A DNA stretch of 64,000 nt from the NCBI GenBank assembly GCA_977006965.1, contig OZ345354.1:310001-374000 (forward strand). The letters run 5' to 3'. The stretch is from Phymatolithon calcareum. Its lineage: Eukaryota > Rhodophyta > Florideophyceae > Hapalidiales. The notes under the pieces were generated by a model, which saw only the letters and a program-made list of their open reading frames with translations, was not told where the DNA came from and searched no databases. Below, piece after piece: positions 20,280-29,951 of the stretch (its first letter is position 1; every line of letters begins with the position of its first letter). The position numbers were made by a program, and so were the translations under genes.

Positions 20280-21729
20280 GGACGCTGAAGAAACCTTGAT
20301 CTCCAGCACACGCATTGCAAGCTTGCAGACGCGTTCACACGGAGGCATGCGCTTAGGAACGTGCCTGAACCGAGACGTGAACCGCGCGTAAGGCAGCGAA
20401 CAGCGTAAGGAGCTCTTTCGTACACCGACTGTCCTTTTCCCACAAGGACTCGTGCGATATCTGATTTCTCGGCGGAAGTTTGACAGGTGAGCTTTTCGAG
20501 TTGGCAGCCTGCGTTGCTTTGTTGACCACCCAGCCACCCACCCTTCATAGTCTTTTGTAGTAGTAGTGAAGTTATCGCACGGCTACAACTACGGCAATCC
20601 GGTTCTCCGGCAAGCAGTGTTTGTCCGGGAGGAGGTTCCTAAGAGTTACAGGACGGTGTCCGGGAACTCTAGTCAGGAGAAGCGCGACATTGCTCGCCTT
20701 CTCTGGGGAGCTAGACCGTTGGACGCCGTGAAAGCAAAGTCGCCAAAATTTCGGTTTTATGTTTCGCATAAAACCGCAGATCTTTCTAAAATCTGTCAAG
20801 GCAGGCAGTCTCCAAGCCTACCTCGCTATCACAACCCTTGTTATTTTTTAAGGTCATGTCTTCAATTTATTGACCCTCCGTCGGGGAATAGTTTGTAGTG
20901 TTACCAAGTACAGATAGGTCAAAACGCAGCAAATTTGCAGTTTCCCGCATATTCCTGGATCATATTCCTTTTGTTTCCTATTAAGAATCTCTCTGAGTTG
21001 CTTCCTGCGGAATTGTTTCACGATTCGTCCCGTGCTCTTCCGAAAGGTCTCTCAGGCAAAAGGTAAGCGTCTGAAACTGTTTGAAAAACAGCTTCTCATT
21101 GTTCGGAAACTTGAGTACCTCTAGTGTTTCTCTCGGCATATTTCCTCTACAGTCTTGGTGCCCACTCCTCCAATAAACTTGCATCTGGAGGTAGAGCGCC
21201 CACCACAGCGTTGCAATAGGTGCTCAACTGTTTCATTACCGCCGGCATTACGTATCTTGCGTATTTGAATTTCACAACTGGCATACTGACCAAATTGCGC
21301 TCTTCGACAATTTTGTTAAACATTTTATTTCCCTTTCGACCCCTAGCAAGGTATCTCGTCTTCTTTGCTCCCCAAACAATTTTATAGTTTTGAGGACTAG
21401 TTTTTCCGCAGTTTCCTTCCTGTATTATATCTATCAATAGATACACAACGGGAGGTCAAGCGTCTCCTATTGGACCAGGACGTTTGACTCGCTGATTCTG
21501 ATCCTTTTATTCTCCAACAAGCTATGCTGGCTGCTTTAAAGCCTGCGGAATATCAAACTGTCCTTTATGCAAGCGCGTCATCCTGCGGTATTTTATTTCG
21601 TTTCACTTTTAGGGAAATGTTTCAGAAGAAAGGGATTGTATCTTCGACATCCTCTAACTGTTCAAGAGTGCGTGCCTACATGCTGCTAAGATGTTCTATA
21701 TCCTGCAATGCGCCTCTCGCACGGGGAAC
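20280..21729. other. Intergenic, no supported gene
   Basis: A plus-strand frame at 20566-20898 is open but not recognisable. A 10-bp-arm hairpin CGGTTTTATG..CATAAAACCG lies at 20752-20776. The right end is presumably the 3' flank of the minus-strand secreted-protein gene. Confidence 0.35.
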
Positions 21730-24204
21730 CTATTTGCACGGAAAGTAATCAAACTTGACGATAGCACACGAGTCCACGCATTTCACCGTCATGCTCTGTC
21801 CTGCTTCGAGGACATGCGGTCCCAGACCGACAGTGCGGAGAGAGTTCTTTCCATATCCGGCAACGAAGATCTGCGTATCCGGCATTTCAATACTCGCAGA
21901 TTGTGCAACATCATTCAGATCCATCATGGTAATCTGGCGGAGTCGAACCGCTTTCGTGAATGTCCACCTGAAGCGCGCACCACCACCATGATCGCTCGGC
22001 TCGCATCCGTCACACTGGGCGCCCCGCGGGCATGAGGAACACGATTTACGAAGTGCGGTCATGTCTCCTGTGTGAGCAATGAGCACCTGCCCGAGCGATT
22101 GACAGTTTGCACCGCGGCTCCCTGGTTGGCCTCCGATGCCAACTCCAGGGCCTGGAATGGCACATAGTTCATTCGGCGCTCCGAGATCCGTGTCTCCTCC
22201 TGTTGGCATGGTGGTGTTGAACACAGCTGAAGAGTCACGGGCCCAGCCACCTCCGAGCCGGGTTGTGTCAAGAATCCAGTCTTCGACGGATACAACACGA
22301 GCCCCGGTCGCATACTCATTAAAGTCAACGGTCTTCAACGTGCACGGTTCGGTCCTGTATGAAGTACAGCGAGAGCGCAATATGTGCGCGATTCCGCACG
22401 ATCCGATGCACCGTACGGTGAGAGTGCCGCCGACAGGCACCTTTGTGTCATACAACGGAATGACAACCTTGCCATTATCACCCCATCCGCCGTACGTCAA
22501 GACTGCACCCGAGTGATTGATGATGGAGACTGCCTTAGGCTCATCGACATCGAGTACGACAATTTCGTGCAGCACGGTGGTTCCAGGTCCAGTAAAGGTG
22601 AATTGGAATTCTGCACCGTGAGCATTGGCATCTGGCGCGCACTTGGAACACCACGGGCAGCGCGCGCATTCGTAGCGGAGACCCTCGAGGTTGCCTTCGT
22701 GTGCGATGAGAAGATTCCCAAGAGGGATGCAATTCTCCCCTATAGAGCCTGGCACACCGCCGATACCCACACCAGGACCGGTGGCGTTGCGACAATGCTC
22801 GTTTGGCGATCCGAGATCGTCATCATTGCCCGTCGGCTTGCGTGAATCGAACACGGCAGACGCATCCTCGCTCGCGAATGGACCGAGTCGGCGTGTCGTC
22901 AGAGTGAAACCTGCGCCGGCGGCAACTGGCATACCCAGCTTATAATTTTCGAAGTCGATAGGCGCAGATTCCAATGCACATGGCGCGTCAGGGGCGTTTG
23001 GGAAGGGGTTGACCAAGCTATGACTGGGGCTTGCAGAGTGAGTTGGTGCGGAGGATGCACTGAGCTCTGGAGTGGGGCTGCCATCGAGCTCTAACGCAAG
23101 GGTAGCGCCGAAGCCAATTTGTGCACTAAAGCTTGGGACAGGGATATTGTCGAGATCTGGACTGGAGCTGGCAACGAGGCCTAGATTTGGGCTTCCAGTG
23201 AGCTCTGGGGCGGGGCTTGCATCTTCCTGTGACGTGAGGGTTGATTCGGTTTCTGGTGTGGAACTAACGAAAAGATCGGGGCTGGAGCTTACGTCGACAT
23301 CTGAGCTGGGGCTCTCACCGAGGTCCGGAGTAGGGCTCGCGGAGATGAACAGGGTTGAGCTTTCGACGAGGTCTGAGCTGGAGCTTGGGGCAGGGTCTAG
23401 AGCTAAGCTTTCATCGAATTCCAGAGTAGGGCTTGCGGAGATGAATAGCGTGGAGCCTTCGAGGAGCTCTGAGCTGGGGCTTGCGACTAGGTCTACAGTT
23501 GGGCTCTCGTCGAGATCCGGAGTAGGGCTTGCGGACATGAATAGAGTGGAGCCTTCGGCGAGCTCTGAGCTGGGGCTTGCGGCGAGGTCTAGGGTTGGAC
23601 TTTCATCGAGATCTGGTGCGGGAACTGCATTCCGTTCTGGAGTAGGGGTTGCTTCGTATTCAGGAGTGGAGCTTGCATCAATGCCTGGGGCCGGACTGTC
23701 GTCGAGGTCCAGAATAGAGGTTTCTCCGAGGTTCGGAGTAGAACTTGCGTCGAGATCTGGACTGGGGCTTGAATCGAGGTCTGAAGTGGGGCTTGTATCG
23801 AGGTCTAGGCTATAACTTTCGCGGGGCTCTGCGCTGGAGCTAGTATCTAGATCTGGAGTATCGCTTGAGTAAATCTCTAGGATGAGAGTTTCATCGACCT
23901 CTGGGGTGGAGCTTCCTTCATTCATATCCGGGGTAGAGCTTTCTCCAATTTCTGGAATCGAACTCGATTCCAAAAAGCCGGCATAGAAGTCTGGACTGGG
24001 GGTTGAGCCGGGTTCCAGAGTAGGGCTTGTTTCAAAGTCCGGGGTGGGGCTTGCATCGATGCTCGGAGCGAGGCTTGCGGAAATGTCTGGGATGGGGCTA
24101 GCTCCATATTCAGGAGTTAGGCTATCGTCGAGACCTGGGAGGGGTGCCGCGCAGACGGAGGCGAGCACAAAGGCGAAAATGGGAAAGAACGCTCGAGGAT
24201 TCAT
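21730..24204 (-). CDS. Secreted Ser/Pro/Asp-repeat protein with two homologous Cys-rich modules
   Basis: 824 aa. The start at 24204 is chosen because MNPRAFFPIFAFVLASVCAA is a classic signal peptide; the longer frame to 24462 would bury it. Residues about 20-430 are a degenerate 12-aa-type repeat (SPTPDLDES, SSSPELAEG and similar), an extended and probably glycosylated stalk. Then come two tandem modules of roughly 200 aa, each with TGxDxDLGxPNExC, GPGVGIGGxPGSxGxNC and LGxxLIAHxGxxxxLR, a Cys cluster (CARCPWCSKC / CSSCPRGAQC) and an ending TVxCxxSCxI..CK or ..C. No transmembrane segment follows, so it is probably an extracellular-matrix or cell-wall protein. The modules resemble domains with a DxDLGxPN motif seen in bacterial and algal exported proteins; no enzymatic function can be assigned. 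Confidence 0.8.
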   Translation of the reverse strand: MNPRAFFPIFAFVLASVCAAPLPGLDDSLTPEYGASPIPDISASLAPSIDASPTPDFETSPTLEPGSTPSPDFYAGFLESSSIPEIGESSTPDMNEGSSTPEVDETLILEIYSSDTPDLDTSSSAEPRESYSLDLDTSPTSDLDSSPSPDLDASSTPNLGETSILDLDDSPAPGIDASSTPEYEATPTPERNAVPAPDLDESPTLDLAASPSSELAEGSTLFMSASPTPDLDESPTVDLVASPSSELLEGSTLFISASPTLEFDESLALDPAPSSSSDLVESSTLFISASPTPDLGESPSSDVDVSSSPDLFVSSTPETESTLTSQEDASPAPELTGSPNLGLVASSSPDLDNIPVPSFSAQIGFGATLALELDGSPTPELSASSAPTHSASPSHSLVNPFPNAPDAPCALESAPIDFENYKLGMPVAAGAGFTLTTRRLGPFASEDASAVFDSRKPTGNDDDLGSPNEHCRNATGPGVGIGGVPGSIGENCIPLGNLLIAHEGNLEGLRYECARCPWCSKCAPDANAHGAEFQFTFTGPGTTVLHEIVVLDVDEPKAVSIINHSGAVLTYGGWGDNGKVVIPLYDTKVPVGGTLTVRCIGSCGIAHILRSRCTSYRTEPCTLKTVDFNEYATGARVVSVEDWILDTTRLGGGWARDSSAVFNTTMPTGGDTDLGAPNELCAIPGPGVGIGGQPGSRGANCQSLGQVLIAHTGDMTALRKSCSSCPRGAQCDGCEPSDHGGGARFRWTFTKAVRLRQITMMDLNDVAQSASIEMPDTQIFVAGYGKNSLRTVGLGPHVLEAGQSMTVKCVDSCAIVKFDYFPCK

Positions 24205-26162
24205 GAGGATGGTGCCTGGATGGGCCGCTAGAAGGGTCGGTGAGACTGGGTGTTTCGGTGCGGCTGGTGACTTGGAGAGCAAAGAGAGATGGCTCTGCCG
24301 CTTAAGTATGGCAGCCCGGACGGTCGTGGCCAACGAGAAGGTGCCCCAAATGGCCAACTCATTTTGAAAACACGATTGTCCGACAGTGGCCCAGATTGAC
24401 CGTCTGGCTACATGCGACCGACATTGCCAGATCAATTGTGTTTGTTTACACTGGGATCGCACAGCGATGTCTGTTCATGGATTTTAAGGGGAGAACTGGT
24501 TGAGCCGTATAGCTTATGCTGTGCTCCGTGGTGAGGATGAGTACGCTGGTGTCAGGTCACTCTCCACAAGGGAAGGCTTCTACATTTTTCTGCAAGGTGC
24601 GCTACATCGCTAGAGCTCAATTTTGTTTAACGGCAACAATTGGGGGCGTGTGATAGAGCAAGTACTTTCACTGTCGGTATCCCCGACATTTCATGGTAGC
24701 ATTGAGGATCACGGCGCGTTGCGCGATGACGCATAATCTCAGTTCCCGATGCTCAGCGAAACAGCCGACAGTGCCCCACTTGAAAACACGGGGAAGTCTC
24801 CTTTGACGTTCGTCTCACCTTCAACGTACGATCAAGACCTGCCGTAAATGATATGCTTGTATATGAGAAAACTCGAACAATAATCCTTGATAAGTGAATG
24901 GATCAAAAACTGCATCCGACCGACCGTTAACCTTGCCAGTTTTCTTTACCTCAAGCGACTGCCAGCGTAATTACAACACCGCAATTACGTCACTGTTGAA
25001 ACATTACTAACCAAGGGATTGCAACTATTACATGGAAATGGAGGCGCTGCTTTTGCTGCATTGGCAAAAGGTCTATCAGATGGATGAGTCCTAGACGTTC
25101 TGCAAAAGAAGGAGTAACGCCGGCAAAGACCAACAGCCCCAAAACTCCACAAAATTTGATGACACTCGCAAAGTCATGGCCTGGGTCGATTTCGATAATG
25201 TATCATGGCTGTTGTGTATGGAATTGAATCATCCGAAAGTCACACCGAGGCGAATTCGCGGGCGGATCCTTCGGTGCAGAATTTTAAGTCTGACATTTAC
25301 TCGGGCTATTTTTTCCGTCAATAACCCATGTTATTGGACCTATCTGCGATCTTATTGTTGAGCAGCGTTCCTTTCCTCTCGCGGCTGCGATTGCGATTGC
25401 TCAACTCGCTGGGCGTGCTCGAAATCGATTTGTGACTTATGGAATCTTTGACACTGCCGTTGATTCGCTGGCAAGGACTTTTTCGGAAGCGGTGACCATC
25501 AGCCGGTGCACGAGAAGCGGCGCTTGTCTGGAGGCTCTATGATCTAACTGCCGATCGACGAAGCGCGCGTTTATGATTGTGGCTCGTCCTCTAACTGCTG
25601 TAATGGGCATTCTTCTCGTGCTCATGCCGTTCATACAGTGCTTCACAGAGCCACGACTTCAGAATTGATTTGTATTCCATGATGTGTTGCGATGACGATG
25701 GTCGGATCGCGCCCACTTCAGTTGCTTGATAATCATTGCCCTTGTGCCCTGATTCGGGCTACGCCCGTCACGTAAGTACTATTTCGCCACCACACCGCAG
25801 AACAACCAGTGGTCTATTCATTCAACATCGAAACTCAATACATATTCAAGGTGCGCAGAAGGGCGTTTAACAAATCATAGAAGCCGAGACGAAGACGACT
25901 TTCTTCCGCGCGGCAGCGTAATGGCGCACAATGCACACATAGTGTACATTACTTTATTGTGTTCTATTCGCATGAGCGAGTCTCACTTGCATAGATTCCT
26001 TTGAAGGAATTAATGTATGTGAATCGGAACACGTACAACGACAATGTTCTAATCGGGATCATAACTGATGCATCTGATTGTTCAAATCGTAACCTCATTC
26101 CAATTTGAACCGTCGGACGCCCCACATCTCTTTCACCGTCATCGGATCTCCGATCTTCTACA
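24205..26162. other. Intergenic, ~2 kb, possible decayed coding scraps
   Basis: No intact gene. A plus-strand stretch at about 25317-25548 reads as coherent protein (FPLAAAIAIAQLAGRARN, then FDTAVDSLARTFSEAV) before a stop and could be remains of a lost gene; it is not recognisable. The last ~200 bp are probably the promoter of the NAD synthetase gene. Confidence 0.35.
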
Positions 26163-28316
26163 ATGGCCACAGTGACGCTCTCGACCTGCAGCTTAAACCA
26201 ATGGGCTCTAGATTTCACGGGCAACCTCTCACGCATTCGCTCATCCATACACCAAGCTCGCGAATCCGGTGCCTGTTATAGAATCGGCCCGGAACTCGAG
26301 ACCTGCGGCTACGGTTGCGAGGATCACTTCCTCGAACCCGACACGACAACCCATTCCTGGGAACTCATAAGCGACATTCTATCCTCCGATCTCTCTCTCA
26401 ATTTCCTCGTCGACATCGGCGCGCCTGTATACCATCAATCCGTCCTCTACAATTGTCGTATCTACATCCTCAACCGTGAAATACTTCTCATCCGTCCAAA
26501 GACAGTTCTTGCCGACGACGGCAACTACCGCGAATCTCGTTGGTTCCGTGCATGGCCGTTCGCCACCCCTTTGCAATCCTTCTCCCTCCCATCATATGTC
26601 CGTTCTGCATCGCTCTCGCGTCGCGAATCATGTCCTTTCGGTGCGAATGTCGCGCTTGTAGATGCCGACGGCATTTCCCTCTCCGCTGAGATTTGCGAGG
26701 AGCTCTGGGCTCCGCAAGCTCGCCATACAAATCTTTATCTTTCCGGCGTGGACATAGTAGCGAACGGCAGCGCGTCACATCATGTACTGCGCAAACTCTC
26801 CGCCCGTGTCGATCTCGTCACCGCCGCCACTCGCATCAGCGGCGGCGTGTATCTGTACGCTAATCAGCGCGGCTGTGATGGCGGACGATTGTATTACGAC
26901 GGAGCACCGCTTGTGGCACTCAATGGACAGCTTCTGGTGCAGGGAAAACAGTTTGGACTCGACTCTGAAGTCGAAGTTGTGTCGGCGACGATTGATATTG
27001 ACGACGTTAGACGGTACCGCGCGGGACTCGCCACGCGTGGGAGACAGGCCGTCGCGTGTGCTGCTGGTGAGGGGGCAGTTGCACGCATTAGGCTTCCGGG
27101 CGAGTTTCGATTTGCAAGACGAACGGGACATGATATTACCATCCCTCTTCCGGGGCCGCGTGTACATGAGCCGTATGAGGAGATTGCCTATGGGCCTGCG
27201 TGCTGGTTGTGGGACTATCTGCGAAGGTCGCGTATGCGTGGCTTCTTTCTTCCGTTGTCTGGTGGTGCCGACTCATGTGCGACGGCGGTGATTGTTGGAT
27301 GTATGTGTCAAATGCTGGTGGAAGAGTTGAAGCGGGAAGGATGCGAGGAACGTCTCTTGCGCGACGTGCGGACGGTGACAGGGGAGAATGCGGAGTATAT
27401 TCCTCGGGATGCGCGTGAGCTTGCGGGAAAGATTTTGTGCACCGTGTACATGGGATCGGCAAGGGCAAGCTCGAAGGAAACGAGAATGAGGGCGAAAAAG
27501 GTTGCAGAGCAGGTGGGCGCATGGCATTGCTCAGTGGAGATTGACGGCATAGTTGCCGCGGCGCTGGCAGTGATACAAAGCGTGTTTGGAGAGAGGCGGG
27601 TGCCGAAGTTCAGGGCCGATGGGGGAAGCACGGTGGAGAATTTGGCGTTGCAGAACGTACAGGCGAGGGTGCGAATGGTGCTCAGTTATCTTTTTGCTCA
27701 GGTTTCAAATTGGGCGCGTGGGCGGGATGGATCTCTGCTGGTACTCGGGTCAGCGAATGTCGATGAATCGCTACGTGGGTATTTGACGAAGTATGACTGC
27801 AGTGCCGCGGACATCAATCCGATTGGAGGAGTGTCGAAGAAGGATCTTCGCATGTTTTTGGAGTGGGCGGCAACGGAGCGAGGCTTGAACTACAGTGCAG
27901 CGTCTGAAGTGGTGCAGGCGAAGCCAAGTGCTGAGTTGGAACCGATTGTGAATGGAATTGAACAGACGGATGAAGAAGATATGGGAGTGACTTACGCAGA
28001 GTTGTCTGTGTATGGGAAACTGAGAAAGATTGGAAGATGTGGACCTGTTTCTCTGTACACGCGGGCGTTGAGAATATGGAAGTCGCATTTAGCACCTCGT
28101 GAAATTGCACGGAAGATCAAGTTTTTCTTTAGAATGTATTCGATTAACAGACATAAGCTGACTACTCTGACTCCTTCGTACCACGCGGAAGATTACTCGC
28201 CGGACGATAACCGGTTTGATTTGAGACAGTTTTTATATGATACGAAGTGGACGTGGCAGTTTGGGAAAATTGACGCTCTGGTGGAAAAGGAGGAAAGAGC
28301 TATGAGTAGCAAGTAA
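26163..28316 (+). CDS. QNS1: Glutamine-dependent NAD+ synthetase
   Basis: Last step of NAD+ synthesis: amidates nicotinic acid adenine dinucleotide using ammonia from glutamine and ATP, in cytosol. At 717 aa it is almost the size of the yeast enzyme (714). N-terminal nitrilase-type glutaminase with the Glu-Lys-Cys triad: Glu in GPELETCGYGCEDHF (about residue 44), Lys in RPKTVLADDGNYRES (about 114) and Cys in SAEICEELWAPQ (about 175). C-terminal synthetase: PLSGGADSCATAVIVG P-loop, YMGSARASSKETR, NVQARVRMVLSYL, LLVLGSANVDESLRGYLTKYDCS, NPIGGVSKKDLR and a C-terminal ITPSYHAEDYSPDDNRFD-like block (TLTPSYHAEDYSPDDNRFD). Intronless. All catalytic elements are present. Confidence 0.96.
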   Translation: MATVTLSTCSLNQWALDFTGNLSRIRSSIHQARESGACYRIGPELETCGYGCEDHFLEPDTTTHSWELISDILSSDLSLNFLVDIGAPVYHQSVLYNCRIYILNREILLIRPKTVLADDGNYRESRWFRAWPFATPLQSFSLPSYVRSASLSRRESCPFGANVALVDADGISLSAEICEELWAPQARHTNLYLSGVDIVANGSASHHVLRKLSARVDLVTAATRISGGVYLYANQRGCDGGRLYYDGAPLVALNGQLLVQGKQFGLDSEVEVVSATIDIDDVRRYRAGLATRGRQAVACAAGEGAVARIRLPGEFRFARRTGHDITIPLPGPRVHEPYEEIAYGPACWLWDYLRRSRMRGFFLPLSGGADSCATAVIVGCMCQMLVEELKREGCEERLLRDVRTVTGENAEYIPRDARELAGKILCTVYMGSARASSKETRMRAKKVAEQVGAWHCSVEIDGIVAAALAVIQSVFGERRVPKFRADGGSTVENLALQNVQARVRMVLSYLFAQVSNWARGRDGSLLVLGSANVDESLRGYLTKYDCSAADINPIGGVSKKDLRMFLEWAATERGLNYSAASEVVQAKPSAELEPIVNGIEQTDEEDMGVTYAELSVYGKLRKIGRCGPVSLYTRALRIWKSHLAPREIARKIKFFFRMYSINRHKLTTLTPSYHAEDYSPDDNRFDLRQFLYDTKWTWQFGKIDALVEKEERAMSSK

Positions 28317-29279
28317 TCTGAGCGTGGTGATGATGCAAATTGATCGATCAAATGCAACGAGAACAGTACACATTGTGCGTTTCTGAGACTTCTCTGGAGA
28401 ATTCATAAACGCGCAATATTGGAAGCATGGATGAAAGATAAGATGCAAGACTTCGGGAAATACAAAGAGGAGAGCTGCACATCGTCGCGTGAGCATGACG
28501 TGTAGTCTCCGCATAAGTTAAGGAATAGAAAGACGTAGGTAGTATCATCCAAAGTTCTTTCACCATCATCACGTCGCCCCGCAAAAGATGACACAGATGA
28601 AACTTGTCGAAAACAGAACCAAAGCCGGGCATTGTAATTCTCCACGACCGCAGCTTGATCCATTTTCATGCCCCGCGTCAAATTCGATCCTGTTCCCAAC
28701 CATAAGGCCAAAATTCGCTTAGCAATAGGCTTCAGATGAGAATGAGTATCACCTAGTGAAACCCAAGACCCTTGCGCACAAGAAGCGGGAACAGCAAGGC
28801 ACTCGCGGAGCGACATCAAACTTCAAGAGCTCGGTACATGTCGAGCAGGGGAGCTAGCGGTATGCGCGGTAGAAGGATCTGTTCCTCATGTACCTGACAG
28901 GCGAAAAAGTATGCGGGAAGCGCGAATCCAAGCATGGAAAGCAAAAATATTTCGTGCGGCGCGTTCGAACCGCTGCCGCACAGAACGGCAGCGATGTGAC
29001 GCAGGTCGCAATGCAAAACGAGGGGCTCGCGCTGCACGAGGATATAGAGAGAAGCAAGTCGGCATCCATGCCTGAAACCCATGACCGCGATGTTACCACG
29101 GCTATTGCGGTAATAGCAGTCAGCGTCCCTATACCGTATATTCCGGTTTCGAATAACATACCGACTCGGCTGTTTGAAAATAGTCCTGTTTCCGGGCGCG
29201 TCGCTATATAGGACGGGGAGTGTATTAATTCCACAAAAATTCTTCCTGTTGCAATCATCTCCACCAAATCTGTGACTTG
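28317..29279. other. Intergenic between convergent genes, no supported gene
   Basis: Several overlapping minus-strand frames (28403-28819, 28816-29283, 28854-29267) are open in competing phases and none has motifs. I see no basis to call one. Confidence 0.35.
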
Positions 29280-29951
29280 TCAACCCTTTTTCCCGAGCAA
29301 CATTGCCATAGCCGGCGAGATGTCCTGATGCGTCTCAGCTCTCTCAGGCACCACATTCATAGTGCCGCTCTCCGCCGTCACCGCCGCCATGTCCATTACT
29401 CGCTTGGCCTCAATCTCTGCATCCAGAGCTGCGGAAAGCAATTCTATTTCGCATTCGCGTAGCTGCGGTTGTTCCAACCACATCGCGCCGCACATTTCCA
29501 GTGCGTGTCTATCGAATCCCTCGCCGCGAATCGCCGTCTCAATCACAGCAAGCGAGTCACGCTTGTCGGCGAGATCTGCGCGCATGCCCTTCGCGACGAC
29601 CGTGACGAGATCATGCCATTGCCGCGCCGTTAGTGACCATACCAATGGTCGAACGCTCTCCACAGCATCCAGGGCATCAAGTGCATCGTCCACGCCTTGT
29701 ACGATTCGAACGAGACGTCGCACCGCATCGCGAAGCCATTCCAAAGATGATGATGCCTCTGTGTTAAGCGCACCGAGCAAAGACGGTACAGGATTCGGGG
29801 ACGTTGGAAGACGGTGCTCGGACAATGTCAGTACAACATTTGATACGGAAACGCATCGAGATGCACCTTCTGTGGAAACAGTACGCCAAGCGCGTGCTGA
29901 GCGCGTCACGTTTGCTATTAAGGAAGGCAAATGCATTTCCATCAGCCGCAT
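29280..29951 (-). CDS. Hypothetical helical protein
   Basis: Unrecognised, 223 aa, single exon. The start MRLMEMHLPSLIANVTRSARAW could also be the second Met. It is predicted by eye to be almost entirely helical with heptad-like Leu/Val/Ala spacing (SSLEWLRDAVRRLVRIVQGV, DALDALDAVE, ALEMCGAMWLEQPQLRECEI, SAALDAEIEAKRVMDMAAV). It contains two Trp-rich points (LVWSLTARQWHDLVTVV). No signal peptide or membrane segment. The codon usage and helical periodicity favour a real gene over chance, but the overlapping antisense frame is also long, so the call is moderate. It converges with the NAD synthetase gene across about 1 kb. Confidence 0.55.
   Translation of the reverse strand: MRLMEMHLPSLIANVTRSARAWRTVSTEGASRCVSVSNVVLTLSEHRLPTSPNPVPSLLGALNTEASSSLEWLRDAVRRLVRIVQGVDDALDALDAVESVRPLVWSLTARQWHDLVTVVAKGMRADLADKRDSLAVIETAIRGEGFDRHALEMCGAMWLEQPQLRECEIELLSAALDAEIEAKRVMDMAAVTAESGTMNVVPERAETHQDISPAMAMLLGKKG

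Noticed and set aside
20566-20898. Possible gag-like frame after the TATA element
   Set aside because: 110 codons without a CCHC knuckle or other retroelement motif; not enough to call an LTR retrotransposon.
23072-23815. 247-codon plus-strand frame with repeated GL..RS..EL units
   Set aside because: Antisense of the Ser/Pro/Asp repeat in the secreted protein; its repetition is inherited from that repeat and it has no signal peptide.
28816-29283. 155-codon minus-strand frame
   Set aside because: Competes with another minus-strand frame over the same bases; neither has motifs.
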